Below are positions 1-8,691 of a stretch of 64,000 nucleotides of DNA, in pieces. The translations under genes were made by a program, and so were the position numbers. The stretch comes from Rhodospirillales bacterium. GTDB taxonomy: Bacteria; Pseudomonadota; Alphaproteobacteria; Kiloniellales; JACOMY01. Position 1 is the first letter of the stretch; the number at the start of each line of letters is the position of its first letter. Under the pieces are notes generated by a model, which ran no database searches, was not told where the DNA came from, and worked only from the letters and a program-made list of their open reading frames with translations. The stretch is from positions 62,001 to 126,000 of the forward strand of contig JACOMY010000002.1 in assembly GCA_014324045.1 (NCBI GenBank), given 5' to 3'.

Positions 1-647
1 TGCATGTCGTTGCGGATCAGCGGATCGAGCGCGCTGAAGGCTTCGTCCATCAGCAGGATCTCGGCATCGGTGGCCAGCGCCCGGGCCAGGCCGACCCGCT
101 GCTGCATGCCGCCGGAGAGCTGGCTCGGGTACTTGTTCTCGAACCCGCCGAGGCCGACAAGCTCGATCTGCTGCATGCCGCGGTCGCGCGCCTCCGCCTT
201 CCCGGCGCCGCCGATGACCAGGCCGTAGATGACATTGTCCAGGACCGTCTTGTGCGGCAGCAGGGCGAAGCGCTGAAATACCATGGAGGCCCTGCCGCGG
301 CGAAAGGCCCGCAGCGCCTCCGGTCCCATGGCCAGCACGTCCTCGCCGTCCACCAGGATGCGCCCGGCGGTCGGCTCGATCAGCCGGTTGAAATGGCGGA
401 TCAGGGTCGATTTGCCGGAGCCCGACAGGCCCATGACGACGAAGGTCTCGCCGGCGCGGATATCGAGGCTGACATCGCAGATGCCGACGATGTGGCCGGT
501 CTGTTCCAGCAGTTCGGCCTTGCTCATCCCGCCGCGGACCTGCTCAAGCATCGCCGGCGCGCGCGGCCCGAAGATCTTGTAGACCTGCTCGACCTTGATC
601 TTGATGCCGTCTTCGCTCGTGACTCCGCTCCTCGTGACTCCGCTCAT
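1..647 (-). CDS. proV: Betaine-type ABC transporter ATP-binding protein (ProV-like), 3' end cut by window
   Basis: This is the nucleotide-binding subunit of a glycine betaine/proline-type uptake system; it would hydrolyse ATP on the cytoplasmic face of the permease at 665-1537. About 215 residues are visible. They include Walker A (GLSGSGKST), the Q-loop in MVFQRF, the ABC signature LSGGMQQRV and Walker B running into LLMDEAFSALDP. ProV-specific spacing such as HFNRLIEPTAGRI is present. The gene runs off position 1, so the D/H-loops and any C-terminal CBS domains are not seen. The start at 647 follows a 17-nt gap after the permease gene. The first ten residues contain a 15-bp tandem duplication (SGVTR, SGVTS). 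Family assignment is firm; the substrate (betaine, proline betaine or a related compound) is inferred. Confidence 0.93.
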   Translation of the reverse strand, partial: MSGVTRSGVTSEDGIKIKVEQVYKIFGPRAPAMLEQVRGGMSKAELLEQTGHIVGICDVSLDIRAGETFVVMGLSGSGKSTLIRHFNRLIEPTAGRILVDGEDVLAMGPEALRAFRRGRASMVFQRFALLPHKTVLDNVIYGLVIGGAGKAEARDRGMQQIELVGLGGFENKYPSQLSGGMQQRVGLARALATDAEILLMDEAFSALDPLIRNDM

Positions 648-664
648 GGGTTCAGATCACGGGC

Positions 665-1537
665 TCAGGAGCCGATATGCAGGTGCTGTTGCATCCGCCG
701 GCCGTAGGCCTGGGCGATGCGGTCGAAAATAATGGCCAGGAACACGATGCCGAGGCCGGCCAGCAAGCCGCGGCTGACCTCCAGGCGTTGGATGCCCTGC
801 AGCACCTGATAGCCCAGGCCGCCGGCGCCGATCATCGAGGCGATGACCACCATCGACAGCGCCATCATGGTGGTCTGGTTGATTCCGGCCATGATGGTCG
901 GCATGGCCAGGGGGATCTGCGCGGTCAAAAGGCGCTGGCGCGGCGTGGCGCCGAACGCGGTGACCGCCTCGATGACTTCCGCATCGACCTGGCGGATGCC
1001 CAGATTGGTCAGCCGTATGACCGGCGGGATCGCAAACACGACGGTTGCCAGCAGGGCCGGGATCTTGCCGGGGCCGAACAGCATGACGAAGGGGATCAGG
1101 TAAACGAAGATCGGCATGGTCTGCATGATGTCGAGAACCGGCAGCGTAATCGACTGCATGCTGTCGGAACGCGACATGCCGACGCCGACGGGAATGCCGA
1201 GGCACACCGCCAGAAAGGTTGCGACCAGCATGAGGGCGACGGTTGCCATCGCGGCATCCCAGATCCCGGTGAGGCCGACTAAGAACAGCATCGCCGCCAC
1301 GCCGCCGGCCGCCTTCCAGCTGCGGGCCGCCAGATAGGTCAGGGCGCACAAGGCGGCCAGCACGACGTACCACGGCAGCCACTGCAGCACCCGTTCCATG
1401 CCGGTCAGCAGGCGCAAGACCGGCAGGAACCCGATTTCCAAGGGCTCGCCGTAGTTGACGACGACCCAATCGAACCCCTCGTCGAGGGCGATGCGCAGCG
1501 CCCGCGTATCGATCAGTTCCGGAAAGCTATCCGCCAT
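665..1537 (-). CDS. proW: Betaine-type ABC transporter permease (ProW-like)
   Basis: Inner-membrane permease of about 290 aa, the usual ProW length. It has several hydrophobic segments and the binding-protein-dependent transport signature around EAVTAFGATPRQRLLTAQIP, where the EAA loop contacts the ATPase. I chose the ATG at 1537 because GGAGG lies just upstream; a GTG at 1552 would add five residues. It sits between the binding protein gene (1814-2821) and the ATPase gene (1-647). The unusually long 260-bp gap before it carries repeated CGCTTCCGG units. Substrate is inferred from the family only. Confidence 0.92.
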   Translation of the reverse strand: MADSFPELIDTRALRIALDEGFDWVVVNYGEPLEIGFLPVLRLLTGMERVLQWLPWYVVLAALCALTYLAARSWKAAGGVAAMLFLVGLTGIWDAAMATVALMLVATFLAVCLGIPVGVGMSRSDSMQSITLPVLDIMQTMPIFVYLIPFVMLFGPGKIPALLATVVFAIPPVIRLTNLGIRQVDAEVIEAVTAFGATPRQRLLTAQIPLAMPTIMAGINQTTMMALSMVVIASMIGAGGLGYQVLQGIQRLEVSRGLLAGLGIVFLAIIFDRIAQAYGRRMQQHLHIGS

Positions 1538-1573
1538 CGCCCCGGCCTCCACTGGACAGGCTGTCTTCGTTGC

Positions 1574-1607
1574 CGCTTCCGGGCCGCTTCCGGCTTTTCG
1601 CTTCCGG
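1574..1607. repeat. Three copies of CGCTTCCGG between proX and proW
   Basis: CGCTTCCGG occurs at 1574, 1585 and 1599 in the 1538-1813 gap of the transporter operon. The gap holds no gene. The units could form alternative RNA structures between the binding-protein and permease cistrons, but no perfect hairpin is visible. Confidence 0.5.
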
Positions 1608-1813
1608 CCGGCCGCAGACCGGACCCTGCCCGGCTATAGCCTATTCCGGAGCTCACCGGGAGCGGCAAGGCAGGGCGGGGCAGGACTCCGCCGGCACCCA
1701 TCCCCGGGATCTTGCCCAGGACTATTAGCGGGACTCTATGTGCCCCGGCTGAAAAGCCGCCGCGCCCGAAGCGCCGCCCTATCGAAGCAAAGCCCTGCTA
1801 AAGCGAAGCCCCG

Positions 1814-2821
1814 TTAAAGCGAGGCTTTAACCTTGGCGGCGACCTCCGCCGGCACCCAGTCCGTCCAGATCGCCTCGTAGGTTTTGAGGAAGTAGTCGGC
1901 GACCTCTTCCGGAGAGGCCTTGTTGTCGTCCCCCCAGGCCAGGACGGCACTAATCTCCGCATTGGGAACCTGCATCTTCGCCAGGAAGGCGGCGACGTTC
2001 GGCGCCTTGTCCTTGAGTTCGGAGACGGCCGCGACGGCGACCTCGCCGACCGCCCAGCCGGTAACCTGCGGATCGGCGCAGTTCTTGTCGGTCAGACATT
2101 TGAACTTGTCCGGATCGTGCGCGGGCATGTCCAGCCTGACCAGGTTGTACTTGCCGATCACGTCGGTCGGCCCCCAGTAGTAGGCGACGATCGGCTTCTT
2201 GCGGGTCACCTGGCGGGCGATCGAGGCCTTCAGGTTGGCGCCCGAGCCCGGCGAGAACAGCTCGTAGGTCTCCCCCATGCCGAGCGCCTCGAAGAGATTG
2301 TTGGTGATGATCTCGCAGCCCCAACCGGGCGGGCAGCCGTACATCCGGCCCTTGTCCGGATTGGCCACATCGGCGAAGACCTGCCAATTGTCCTTGAGGT
2401 CGGTGACCGACTTGATCTCAGGATGCGCTGCGGCGACGTAGTCGGGAATCCACCAGCCCTCTTCGCCGCCGCTGGCGAAGATGTCGTTGGCCTTGTAGAC
2501 ATTGCCCTTTTCCATCATCTGGTCCCAGATGGACTGGGCCGTCGAGACCCAAAGCTCGGGTGCTATATCGGGCTCGCTCTTGGTCAGCATCGAGGTCGCG
2601 GTGGGGACCGTATCGCCCGGGACGATCTCGGCATTGCATCCGAAGCCCTGGGCCAGAATCTTCCCGGTGATGTGGGCCAGCGAACTGGCCGACAGCCAGG
2701 TCATTTCGGCAATGGTAATCTTGTCGCCGGTACCGCATTCCGCCGCCTTGGCGGTCGGGGCGGCCGCCGCCAGAGCGAAGGCTGCGGCAGCCCCGCAGGC
2801 AAAGGTCTTCAGACCGGTCAT
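1814..2821 (-). CDS. proX: Betaine-type ABC transporter substrate-binding protein (ProX-like)
   Basis: Periplasmic binding protein of 335 aa. It has a Sec signal peptide (K-T-F-A-C-G, then an alanine-rich core, cleavage likely after TAKA-A) and an OpuAC-type fold. Trp/Tyr-rich stretches such as EEGWWIPDY and YYWGPTDV are the sort that form an aromatic cage around a quaternary ammonium group. A Cys pair, GCPPGWGC, is shared with the second ProX at 22220-23197. The ATG at 2821 has a GGGAGG site just upstream. It is the fourth gene of the minus-strand operon that starts at 6630. Confidence 0.92.
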   Translation of the reverse strand: MTGLKTFACGAAAAFALAAAAPTAKAAECGTGDKITIAEMTWLSASSLAHITGKILAQGFGCNAEIVPGDTVPTATSMLTKSEPDIAPELWVSTAQSIWDQMMEKGNVYKANDIFASGGEEGWWIPDYVAAAHPEIKSVTDLKDNWQVFADVANPDKGRMYGCPPGWGCEIITNNLFEALGMGETYELFSPGSGANLKASIARQVTRKKPIVAYYWGPTDVIGKYNLVRLDMPAHDPDKFKCLTDKNCADPQVTGWAVGEVAVAAVSELKDKAPNVAAFLAKMQVPNAEISAVLAWGDDNKASPEEVADYFLKTYEAIWTDWVPAEVAAKVKASL

Positions 2822-2954
2822 CGAATTTCCTCCCTTCAGGATTTTGTGCGCGGCCGCCGTTCGCCGGCCTTGAGCTCTTTTTCGTCCGGGGCAACATAGA
2901 CAAGCGGCCGGTTGCAGGCAAACCGGAATTTCTTAATCCGGATCCCCAGATTTC

Positions 2955-2981
2955 TGCACTGGGATTTTTGCACTGGGATTT
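2955..2981. repeat. Tandem duplication of TGCACTGGGATTT
   Basis: Two copies of a 13-bp word (2955-2967 and 2969-2981) lie in the 2822-3038 gap upstream of the binding-protein gene, followed by partial CGGGATTTCC copies. No gene is visible in the gap. It is one of many short tandem duplications in this window. Confidence 0.6.
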
Positions 2982-3038
2982 CCGAATCGGGATTTCCGGA
3001 TCGCTGGTGGCGCAGCGCCCCTATCCTGTCCGGCCCTG

Positions 3039-3815
3039 TTAATCGTTATCGCCAACCCCCGCACCGGCACCGGCGGCACGGGACTGCGGGCTGGACGGCA
3101 CCAGGCATTTGGCGAAATGGCCGTAGACCGCCGACCAGGGCGCGGCGGCGACCGTCACCCCCTCTTCGGCGATGCGGCCGCAAAGCTCCGCCAGCCGGCG
3201 CCCGCCCGGACCCGCAGCGGCCGCGGCCGCCGCAGGGTTCCGGCCGACCTCCATAAGGACCTCCATATCGGCGGGGCCGGGCCTATCGACTGCGCCGCCG
3301 CCGGCCAGGACTTCGAGGCGCCCGCAACGCGATGCGATCCCGGCCCGCGCCCCCGCGCCGCAGGGCCAGGCGATCGCCAGCTCCGCCCCGATCCCGGCCG
3401 CCGCAACCGCCGCGGCGGCGAGGGCCGGCCGATCCGCCTGCTTCAGGATCATGCGGCAACTGCCGCCGTCTTCGGCGGCCACGGCCAATCTGTCCGCCAG
3501 CGCCGGCCCGGCATAGAGCGCCGATAGCGGACGCCTGCCCTCGCCCTGCAGAATCGTGACCCCGTCTGCTTCGGCAAAGGTCAGCCGGGTGCCGCTGTTT
3601 CCATCGGCCAGGCCGGCCAGCGCCGCCGCCGCCGCAGGTGCCGGATCGATCCCCAGGGCGGCCAGACAGATCGCTGCCTTGGCGAAGTCCTCGCCAAGGC
3701 CGAAGGGCGCTCCGGCACCGGCCGCCGCGCGGGTAAGGAAGAAGCGGAGCTCGTTCAGCGAGAGGGTCCTTTGCCCAGGGGACTTTTGCCCAGCGGCCGC
3801 AAGCTCTCCGGTCAT
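3039..3815 (-). CDS. DUF3726-like protein
   Basis: 258 aa of unknown biochemical role. The N-terminal part, LSLNELRFFLTRAAAGAGAP followed by a GLGEDFAKAA stretch, resembles the start of DUF3726 proteins (conserved LSLNE...KAARGAG...LAEEA). The rest is rich in Ala and Gly. The ATG at 3815 overlaps the stop of the 577-aa gene as ATGA, indicating translational coupling. A longer reading in the same frame up to 4646 would run across that gene and is rejected. Two TTTGCCCAG copies make a small repeat at residues 7-14. Its place in an operon with a dipeptidase-like enzyme and a betaine transporter suggests a role in the same catabolic or uptake process, but this is inference. Confidence 0.7.
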   Translation of the reverse strand: MTGELAAAGQKSPGQRTLSLNELRFFLTRAAAGAGAPFGLGEDFAKAAICLAALGIDPAPAAAAALAGLADGNSGTRLTFAEADGVTILQGEGRRPLSALYAGPALADRLAVAAEDGGSCRMILKQADRPALAAAAVAAAGIGAELAIAWPCGAGARAGIASRCGRLEVLAGGGAVDRPGPADMEVLMEVGRNPAAAAAAAGPGGRRLAELCGRIAEEGVTVAAAPWSAVYGHFAKCLVPSSPQSRAAGAGAGVGDND

Positions 3816-5545
3816 GCGCCCTCCAGCTGCCCATCCGATGCGCCGATTCGCGGCCGCACCGGGAAGGCCCAATCCAGAAGGGTGCCGTCGGCCAATTCGT
3901 GCGGCAGCGGCGCCCCCTGATAGATGTTGACGCGGGTCCAGAGATCCGATTTCGGATCGAACTTGGAGACGCCGAAAAACGCCAGCTTGAAGCGCAAGAT
4001 GTCGATCGGCCGCAGCTCCGCGCCGAGCAGGTTGGCGCGGATCTCCGCATAGGGATGCTCGGCAGCCGTCTGCACCCGCCGCACTGCATAGCGGAACTCG
4101 GGCCGGCCGGCCAGGAACTCCGCCACCGTCTGCGCCGGATCGCACTGCCGCAGGCTCGCCAGCAGCTGCTTGACCTCCCGCGCGATCGCCAGCGGCATTT
4201 CCAGCGCCGCCCCCGGCTCTTCCTTCCGGGTGCCGAGGCGCGGCTCCAGCTTGTCCTGGGAATAGTACCAGAAGTACCGCTGCGCCTGCGGGTCGGAGAA
4301 ATCGAAGGCGGCCGTCCAGCGGTAATGCGCCTCGGCGATCCGGCGCAGTTGGCCCAGCGGCATGGCCGGCTTCAGTTTGGGCTCGATCTCCGCGCCCATC
4401 CCCGCTCCCAACTCGTCCACCATGTCGCCGTGCGGCTCCAGCAGCAGGGCCGCCACAAACTCCTGCCCCTCGAGCCCGTAGCTGGCCTCGGCATGGCGGT
4501 AGATTGCATCCCAGGGGGCATCCCATTGGGTATCCCGCGGCGCATCCCGCCGGAAGCGCTCGGCCGAACACCAGATCTGCAGCTCGGCGAGATCGGCGCG
4601 CAGGCGCTCGATCCGCGCGCTCTGCCTTTGATCCTCGACCTGCCATTCCCCGGCCCAGCGCCGGGCGCGCGCCAACATCGCCAGGAAGGCGGCGATCTGG
4701 GCCACTCCGGCGGACGGCAGGGCGCGCACCCGGGCCAGTGCGGTCTCCCGGGCCGCAACCCAGTTGCCGATCAGGATCGGGTACTTGACCAGGAACGGCG
4801 CCATGCCCAATCCGGTGGCGTTGCCGATTCCCAGATAACGCGCGTTGGCCGGGTGCAGGCCGACCGCCCGCGCGCCGCCGCGGCAGCGGGCGACGTGATC
4901 GACCAGCTCGACGGTCAGCCAGCGGATCAGGTAGACGGCCAGCAGCTCCGCTTGAAATGGCGCGCGCATTTCCGGCCGCCCGGCGATCTTCTCCCGGTCG
5001 GCGCAGCCGAACTTGCCGCTCCCGTAGACCGCGGTGGTGCGCATCAGATAGCCGACCTTGCCGAGCAGCGCCCGGTCCGGTTGCCGGCCCGCCGCCAGGC
5101 TGGCGACCGCCTGTTCGAACAGGCGCACGCTCTTGTTGGCCCTGGCCAGGACCAATTCGCTGGCGCGGAACCGGCCGGCCTCCTGCTTGGGCGTGTTGGC
5201 GCGCAGGCGCTCAATGTCGCCCTCGTCCGGGATCCCGTCGAACAGCGAGAAGGTGGCGTCCCAGGCCTCGGCGATGACCCGGTCGCTGCGTTGCTCCGGC
5301 GCGATTGCATGGGTGAAGGCGACCAGACTGTAAGTGCGTTGCGGCGCATGCGCGCTATAGACGGAGCTGCCGAACCCCTCGGCATCGACATCGAAGCGCC
5401 GCCGTTCGAAGCGCCAACCCTCCCGGCTCATGCGCCGGATCAGCTGGCGCACGAAACTAAGGCGTGTCTGGAACGACGCCCCCATCCGCTCCAGCTGCAT
5501 CACCTGCTCCGGCGGACGCAGGCCGGGGGCCGCGGCCTCAGGCAT
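3812..5545 (-). CDS. Conserved-looking 577-aa protein of unknown function
   Basis: Cytosolic by appearance: no signal peptide and no clear membrane segments. I do not recognise a named domain. The protein is rich in Arg, Ala, Trp and Tyr, with motifs such as YGSGKFGCADRE (about residues 174-185) and RYFWYYSQDKLEPRLGTRKE, which look conserved and may form a binding site. It is coupled to the DUF3726-like gene by ATGA and follows the dipeptidase gene by 89 bp. Four 12-bp units (4506-4553) encode a repetitive Asp-Ala/Thr stretch near RDAPRDTQWDAPWD. I recall proteins of similar layout next to dipeptidase and betaine or dimethylglycine genes in proteobacteria, but cannot verify that here. Confidence 0.75.
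   Translation of the reverse strand: MPEAAAPGLRPPEQVMQLERMGASFQTRLSFVRQLIRRMSREGWRFERRRFDVDAEGFGSSVYSAHAPQRTYSLVAFTHAIAPEQRSDRVIAEAWDATFSLFDGIPDEGDIERLRANTPKQEAGRFRASELVLARANKSVRLFEQAVASLAAGRQPDRALLGKVGYLMRTTAVYGSGKFGCADREKIAGRPEMRAPFQAELLAVYLIRWLTVELVDHVARCRGGARAVGLHPANARYLGIGNATGLGMAPFLVKYPILIGNWVAARETALARVRALPSAGVAQIAAFLAMLARARRWAGEWQVEDQRQSARIERLRADLAELQIWCSAERFRRDAPRDTQWDAPWDAIYRHAEASYGLEGQEFVAALLLEPHGDMVDELGAGMGAEIEPKLKPAMPLGQLRRIAEAHYRWTAAFDFSDPQAQRYFWYYSQDKLEPRLGTRKEEPGAALEMPLAIAREVKQLLASLRQCDPAQTVAEFLAGRPEFRYAVRRVQTAAEHPYAEIRANLLGAELRPIDILRFKLAFFGVSKFDPKSDLWTRVNIYQGAPLPHELADGTLLDWAFPVRPRIGASDGQLEGA
4506..4553. repeat. Four 12-bp tandem units inside a coding region
   Basis: Units beginning GCATCCC or GTATCCC repeat at 4506, 4518, 4530 and 4542 within the 577-aa gene. 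The 12-bp period keeps the frame and encodes the repetitive stretch RDAPRDTQWDAPWDA. It looks like a local in-frame expansion. Confidence 0.65.
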
Positions 5546-5634
5546 CGGGCCCGGGGCTCTGCCGCCCCTCCTTTATGCCGCCACCCAGCATGCCGCCGTC
5601 CTTCTTATAGAGCGTCCCCCGCTATGCCGCTACT

Positions 5635-6630
5635 TTATATCATATCGCTACTTGGGCCGAACGAGGTTCTGAAGAAATCGTACCAGTTGCCGCCGGCGAT
5701 GCCAACGATGTCCGCCTTCGAGAAGCCGGCGGCGCGCAGTCCCTCCAGAAGGCCGGGGAAGTCGCGGTTGTCCCGGAACCACTGCGGTTGGGCGGGAAAC
5801 CCGGCCGCCTCCGCCGAGCCTTCGCCATAGTCGCTATCGCGGGTCCAGCGGCCGTTGCGCATCCAGGCCACGACCCAATCGGGCTGATCCTGGCACAGGT
5901 CGCTGCCGAAGCCGATGCGCTCGGCGCCCATCAGCTCCGCGGTCCGGGCCACCATGTCGCAGAAGCTTTCGATGCTGCAGCCGGATCCGCCTTGCAGATG
6001 ATGCGGATAGAGGGACAAGCCCAGCATGCCGCCGCTTTCGGCCAGCGCACGCAGCACCTCGTCCGATTTGTTACGCCGGGCCGGATGCCAGCTTGCCGGA
6101 TTGGCGTGGGTAATGGCAATCGGCCGGTCGGAGAGCTCGATCGCCTGCAGGGTCGAGCGCGCCGCGGAATGGCTCATGTCGATCGCCATGCCGACCCGGT
6201 TCATTTCCCTGATCGCCTGCCGCCCCATGCGGGTGATGCCGCTGTCTTCGCCCTCATAGCAACCGCTCGCCAAGAGGCTTTGATTGTTATAGGAAAGCTG
6301 CATGAACCGGATGCCCAGCTGATGGCAGATCTCGATCAGGCCGATGTCGTCCCCGATCGGCGAGCAATTCTGACAGCCGAAGAAGATCGCCGTGCGCCCT
6401 TGCGCGGCCGCGGCGTCGATGTCGGCGGCCGTACGCCCGGCAAAGATCAGGCCGGGGAAGCGCTCGAAGCGGCGGTTCCAGGCGGCGATGTTGCGGATCG
6501 TTTCCTGCAGATCTTCGTGATAGGCGATGGTGACATGGACCGCCGCCACGCCGCCGGCCCGCAGCTGCCGGAAGATCTCTTCCGACCAGTTGCAATACTG
6601 CAGGCCGTCGACGATACGGATCCCCTTCAT
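5635..6630 (-). CDS. Variant membrane dipeptidase-family protein (peptidase M19)
   Basis: 331 aa with the M19 (renal dipeptidase) TIM-barrel order. The second half keeps family signatures DMSHSAARSTLQA, ITHANP and HPARRNKSDE, which carry two metal-binding His and the downstream Arg/Asp. The N-terminal HxD pair normally seen as DGHNDL is replaced (DGLQYCNW), and the bridging Glu region reads GCQNC instead of GIEGG. It is therefore unlikely to be a classical zinc dipeptidase. A related variant sits beside glycine betaine and dimethylglycine demethylation genes in Pseudomonas, as I recall. The start at 6630 is preceded by AGGGACGCC and heads the operon 6630 to 1, so it may act on a betaine derivative. 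Confidence 0.85.
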   Translation of the reverse strand: MKGIRIVDGLQYCNWSEEIFRQLRAGGVAAVHVTIAYHEDLQETIRNIAAWNRRFERFPGLIFAGRTAADIDAAAAQGRTAIFFGCQNCSPIGDDIGLIEICHQLGIRFMQLSYNNQSLLASGCYEGEDSGITRMGRQAIREMNRVGMAIDMSHSAARSTLQAIELSDRPIAITHANPASWHPARRNKSDEVLRALAESGGMLGLSLYPHHLQGGSGCSIESFCDMVARTAELMGAERIGFGSDLCQDQPDWVVAWMRNGRWTRDSDYGEGSAEAAGFPAQPQWFRDNRDFPGLLEGLRAAGFSKADIVGIAGGNWYDFFRTSFGPSSDMI

Positions 6631-6875
6631 GGCGTCCCTAACTTTACAGCGTCCCTACTCATAACAGCCCTATTTGGGGAGCGCCAGCGCCGATAGAAGC
6701 GGTTTTCGTCCGGCCGCACCGGCCGCCGCCTCCAGGGTCGGCCGGCCTTCGTCGCGGCGCCCCGGCAGGCGCTGTACTCCACTGCCGGAATATCCCCCGA
6801 CAAGCACCGAGACAAGCACCGAGGCAACCGCCCGCCTCCCGAACCGGCGCCCAAGCCCCCGGACTGCCCCTGCCC

Positions 6876-7045
6876 GCGCACAATTCCGGCAGCACCCTGC
6901 AAGGCCCCTGCACACCCCGCAGCAGGGCGCCCTCTCCCCGGCAAAACCGAGGCTGCGCAAGACCCGGATTTTTCAAGCCTTCCACCCCCTTGAAACCGGC
7001 CCCCTTGAAACCGGCCCCCTTGAAACCGGCCCGAGTGCAAAAGAC
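6876..7045 (+). repeat. Interspersed GC-rich repeat, copy R1
   Basis: Shares an ordered set of words with copies at 9627-9827, 12408-12490 and 27070-27425: a CCTGCA/TTGCAA-rich stretch, then CCGGCAAAACC, GGCTGCG, a CAAGCCTTCCACCCCCT block, GGCCCGA and a terminal GCAAAAGAC. All four copies have the same orientation. This copy carries a threefold 15-bp expansion near its end. Its nature (mobile or RNA-level element) is unknown. Confidence 0.7.
6986..7030. repeat. Three tandem copies of CCCCTTGAAACCGGC
   Basis: Three perfect 15-bp units inside interspersed repeat R1. Copies R2, R3 and R4 have a single corresponding block, so the expansion is local to R1. Confidence 0.8.
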
Positions 7046-7345
7046 CGATCGCCGCCCCCCGATAGGGCACCCAACGCCGCCTTCCGCCTAAACCCCGGCG
7101 CCGGCCGGCTGGAAGGCTCTTGCGGCCCTGCCGCAAGAGTAAAGGGGGATGCGGCAAACTGTCCGAACCGGGTTTCCCTCCGCCTATTCCGCCCAACCCG
7201 CCGGACTGCCCGCTAGACCCGAGTGGCCGGAATAACCCCGCCTTTACAATCAATTCGCCGGCTGAGAGCCGCCGCTTGCAAGACCGGAGAAGAGCGGGCC
7301 CGGCGGCGGGCGGTGCAGTTCGTAGTATCCTATCTAGTAGTTAGT

Positions 7346-7384
7346 GACATTCTATTTTGTCGGAGAACTTGCGAGGATTATCCT
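7346..7384 (+). promoter_or_regulatory. Conserved leader upstream of pilin-like gene A1
   Basis: About 40 nt (ACATTCTATTTTGT, then CGGAGAACTTGCGAGGATTA) are nearly identical to 12793-12834, at a similar distance before the first GTG of each cassette. Conservation exceeds that of the downstream small genes, suggesting a shared promoter or 5'-UTR control element. No clear -35/-10 pair was identified. Confidence 0.45.
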
Positions 7385-7412
7385 GTATTATAGGAAACCT
7401 GAGGAGGATGCC

Positions 7413-7946
7413 GTGCAAGACACAAATCGGATCGATGGCAAGCCCTTCAAGCGAGTGCTTCTGGGCGCCGTTGTGTTATCGCTCCTGCCGAGCCTGGCTA
7501 TCGGCCAAACGACTGGCCGAATTACGCTTACAGGCAAGATCGATGTATTCTGTGGGCTTAGAGTAGAGGCAACCGACGGTGCCAAGAATATAAATATGGC
7601 TGCCGACGCAACCAGACACCTTGTCGCAACCGTCGAAGAAATATGCAACGTCCCCTACACCGTGACTATGCGAACGGAGAACGGGGATACGACCGGTATG
7701 CTTAAATCGCCTACAGCCGAAGTCTATGACGAGATGCCGTACGACGTCCTGTACGGAAGCTCAAGTTCGCCGGCCGTGATAACCGGCAAAGAGGCCGTGG
7801 TCACGCTTGATGGGCAACCTACTATCCATAACCAACAGATAGGTGTGAAGAAAAATGTCGAAATAAAACACCAGTCTTACGTTGGCCACACACGGGACAC
7901 GGAATACACCGACACTCTTACCTTCACGATTGCCGCCAAAAACTAG
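7413..7946 (+). CDS. Small secreted pilin-like protein A1 (spore coat U/fimbrial-like)
   Basis: 177 aa from a GTG at 7413 with GAGGAGG five bases upstream; the paralogue at 12866 uses the same GTG context. A signal peptide (KPFKRVLLGAVV core, cleavage near AIG-Q) sends it to the periplasm. The mature part has two Cys (FCGLRV and EEICNV), a VTM strand and a C-terminal YTDTLTFTIAAKN. That last motif resembles the end strand of spore coat protein U/archaic pilin subunits. It is followed by a second subunit-like gene and a PapD-type chaperone, so it is probably a chaperone-stabilised surface subunit. No usher or adhesin is present. Assignment rests on motif and context, not on a full fold match. 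Confidence 0.72.
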   Translation: MQDTNRIDGKPFKRVLLGAVVLSLLPSLAIGQTTGRITLTGKIDVFCGLRVEATDGAKNINMAADATRHLVATVEEICNVPYTVTMRTENGDTTGMLKSPTAEVYDEMPYDVLYGSSSSPAVITGKEAVVTLDGQPTIHNQQIGVKKNVEIKHQSYVGHTRDTEYTDTLTFTIAAKN

Positions 7947-8002
7947 GGCAGCGGCCAAGGTGTATCGAAGCGGAGTGTGTCGGGAAAACAGGAGGTAGTA
8001 TC

Positions 8003-8626
8003 ATGGCTATGAACAAACCTAAAAGGGTCTTATCGGTGCTGTCTGTTGCCGGGTTGTCGCTGCTCTACTGCACCGGCACGCACGGCCAAAGCCTAACCCC
8101 AGTGATACAGAAGACCGGCGATGTCGTGCTCAAAGCGTCTATCCCTTCAAGGTGCTTCATCTCTGTGCAGGAATTACCCGCAAGCAAGGGAATAGACCTG
8201 AACCCGGAAACCCAGCAGCGCCATCGGGTTGGGACGGTCACAGAAGTCTGCAACGAGCCCACAGGCTACGATGTAACCATGGAAACGCTTAACAATGGGG
8301 CCATCTCCGGTCTGTTCGAATCCCCTACTCTCGTAGCTGAATATGCTGGCCAAGAACAAGCCGACCTCCGTGCTTATGCGGCCGGGGTTGGGTACGACAT
8401 ACAGTATGGCAGCAGTGGAACCTTCGGAAGCGGAAGCGGTAGCAAGAAAGCTCAAGCTGGCGATGATCGGCACAGCGGTAAGTGGCTCGTTTCCGATGTT
8501 CAGGAGCCAACCGATCCCGATGGGGTGAAACACACTGTTGTAGTCTACATTGGGAAGGACCCTAACCAGCTCCCGGCTCAAGACTACCGGGATGCCATCT
8601 TGTTCACGCTGGTTCCTAAGGGGTGA
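8003..8626 (+). CDS. Small secreted pilin-like protein A2
   Basis: 207 aa, ATG at 8003 with AGGAGG seven bases upstream. The signal peptide ends near GTHG-Q. The mature protein has a Cys pair (PSRCFISV and TEVCNEPTGYDVTM) and ends DYRDAILFTLVPKG, matching the Cys/GYxVTM and C-terminal strand pattern of the other three small proteins in the two cassettes. An insertion with a Gly-Ser-rich stretch (GTFGSGSGSKK) is shared with 13475-14059, so A2 pairs with B2. Likely an extracytoplasmic subunit handled by the chaperone encoded 65 bp downstream. Role in surface fibre or coat assembly is inference. Confidence 0.72.
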   Translation: MAMNKPKRVLSVLSVAGLSLLYCTGTHGQSLTPVIQKTGDVVLKASIPSRCFISVQELPASKGIDLNPETQQRHRVGTVTEVCNEPTGYDVTMETLNNGAISGLFESPTLVAEYAGQEQADLRAYAAGVGYDIQYGSSGTFGSGSGSKKAQAGDDRHSGKWLVSDVQEPTDPDGVKHTVVVYIGKDPNQLPAQDYRDAILFTLVPKG

Positions 8627-8691
8627 TCGGGGCAACCGGATCGCCCAAGCGTAAACCTTGAGCGCGTAAACCGTGAGCGTGAGCCGGGACG

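Larger units (their letters stand above)
6631..7412. other. 782-bp GC-rich gap with repeats, no gene
   Basis: The gap lies between the divergent dipeptidase and pilin-like genes. It holds one interspersed repeat (6876-7045), three 15-bp units, a perfect hairpin (7117-7139, CTCTTGCGGC arms) and the start of the duplicated segment. Open frames here are unsupported composition effects. Confidence 0.6.

Noticed and set aside
3816-4646. N-terminal extension of the DUF3726-like frame
   Set aside because: It overlaps the 577-aa gene; the ATGA overlap and family N-terminus fix the start at 3815.
3899-5830. 643-aa open frame on the plus strand
   Set aside because: Antisense to the 577-aa gene, with low-complexity Arg/Gln/Pro composition and no motif; a GC-rich shadow.
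7117-7139. 10-bp hairpin as a terminator
   Set aside because: No T-run on either strand, and the stem is not preserved in the second cassette leader.
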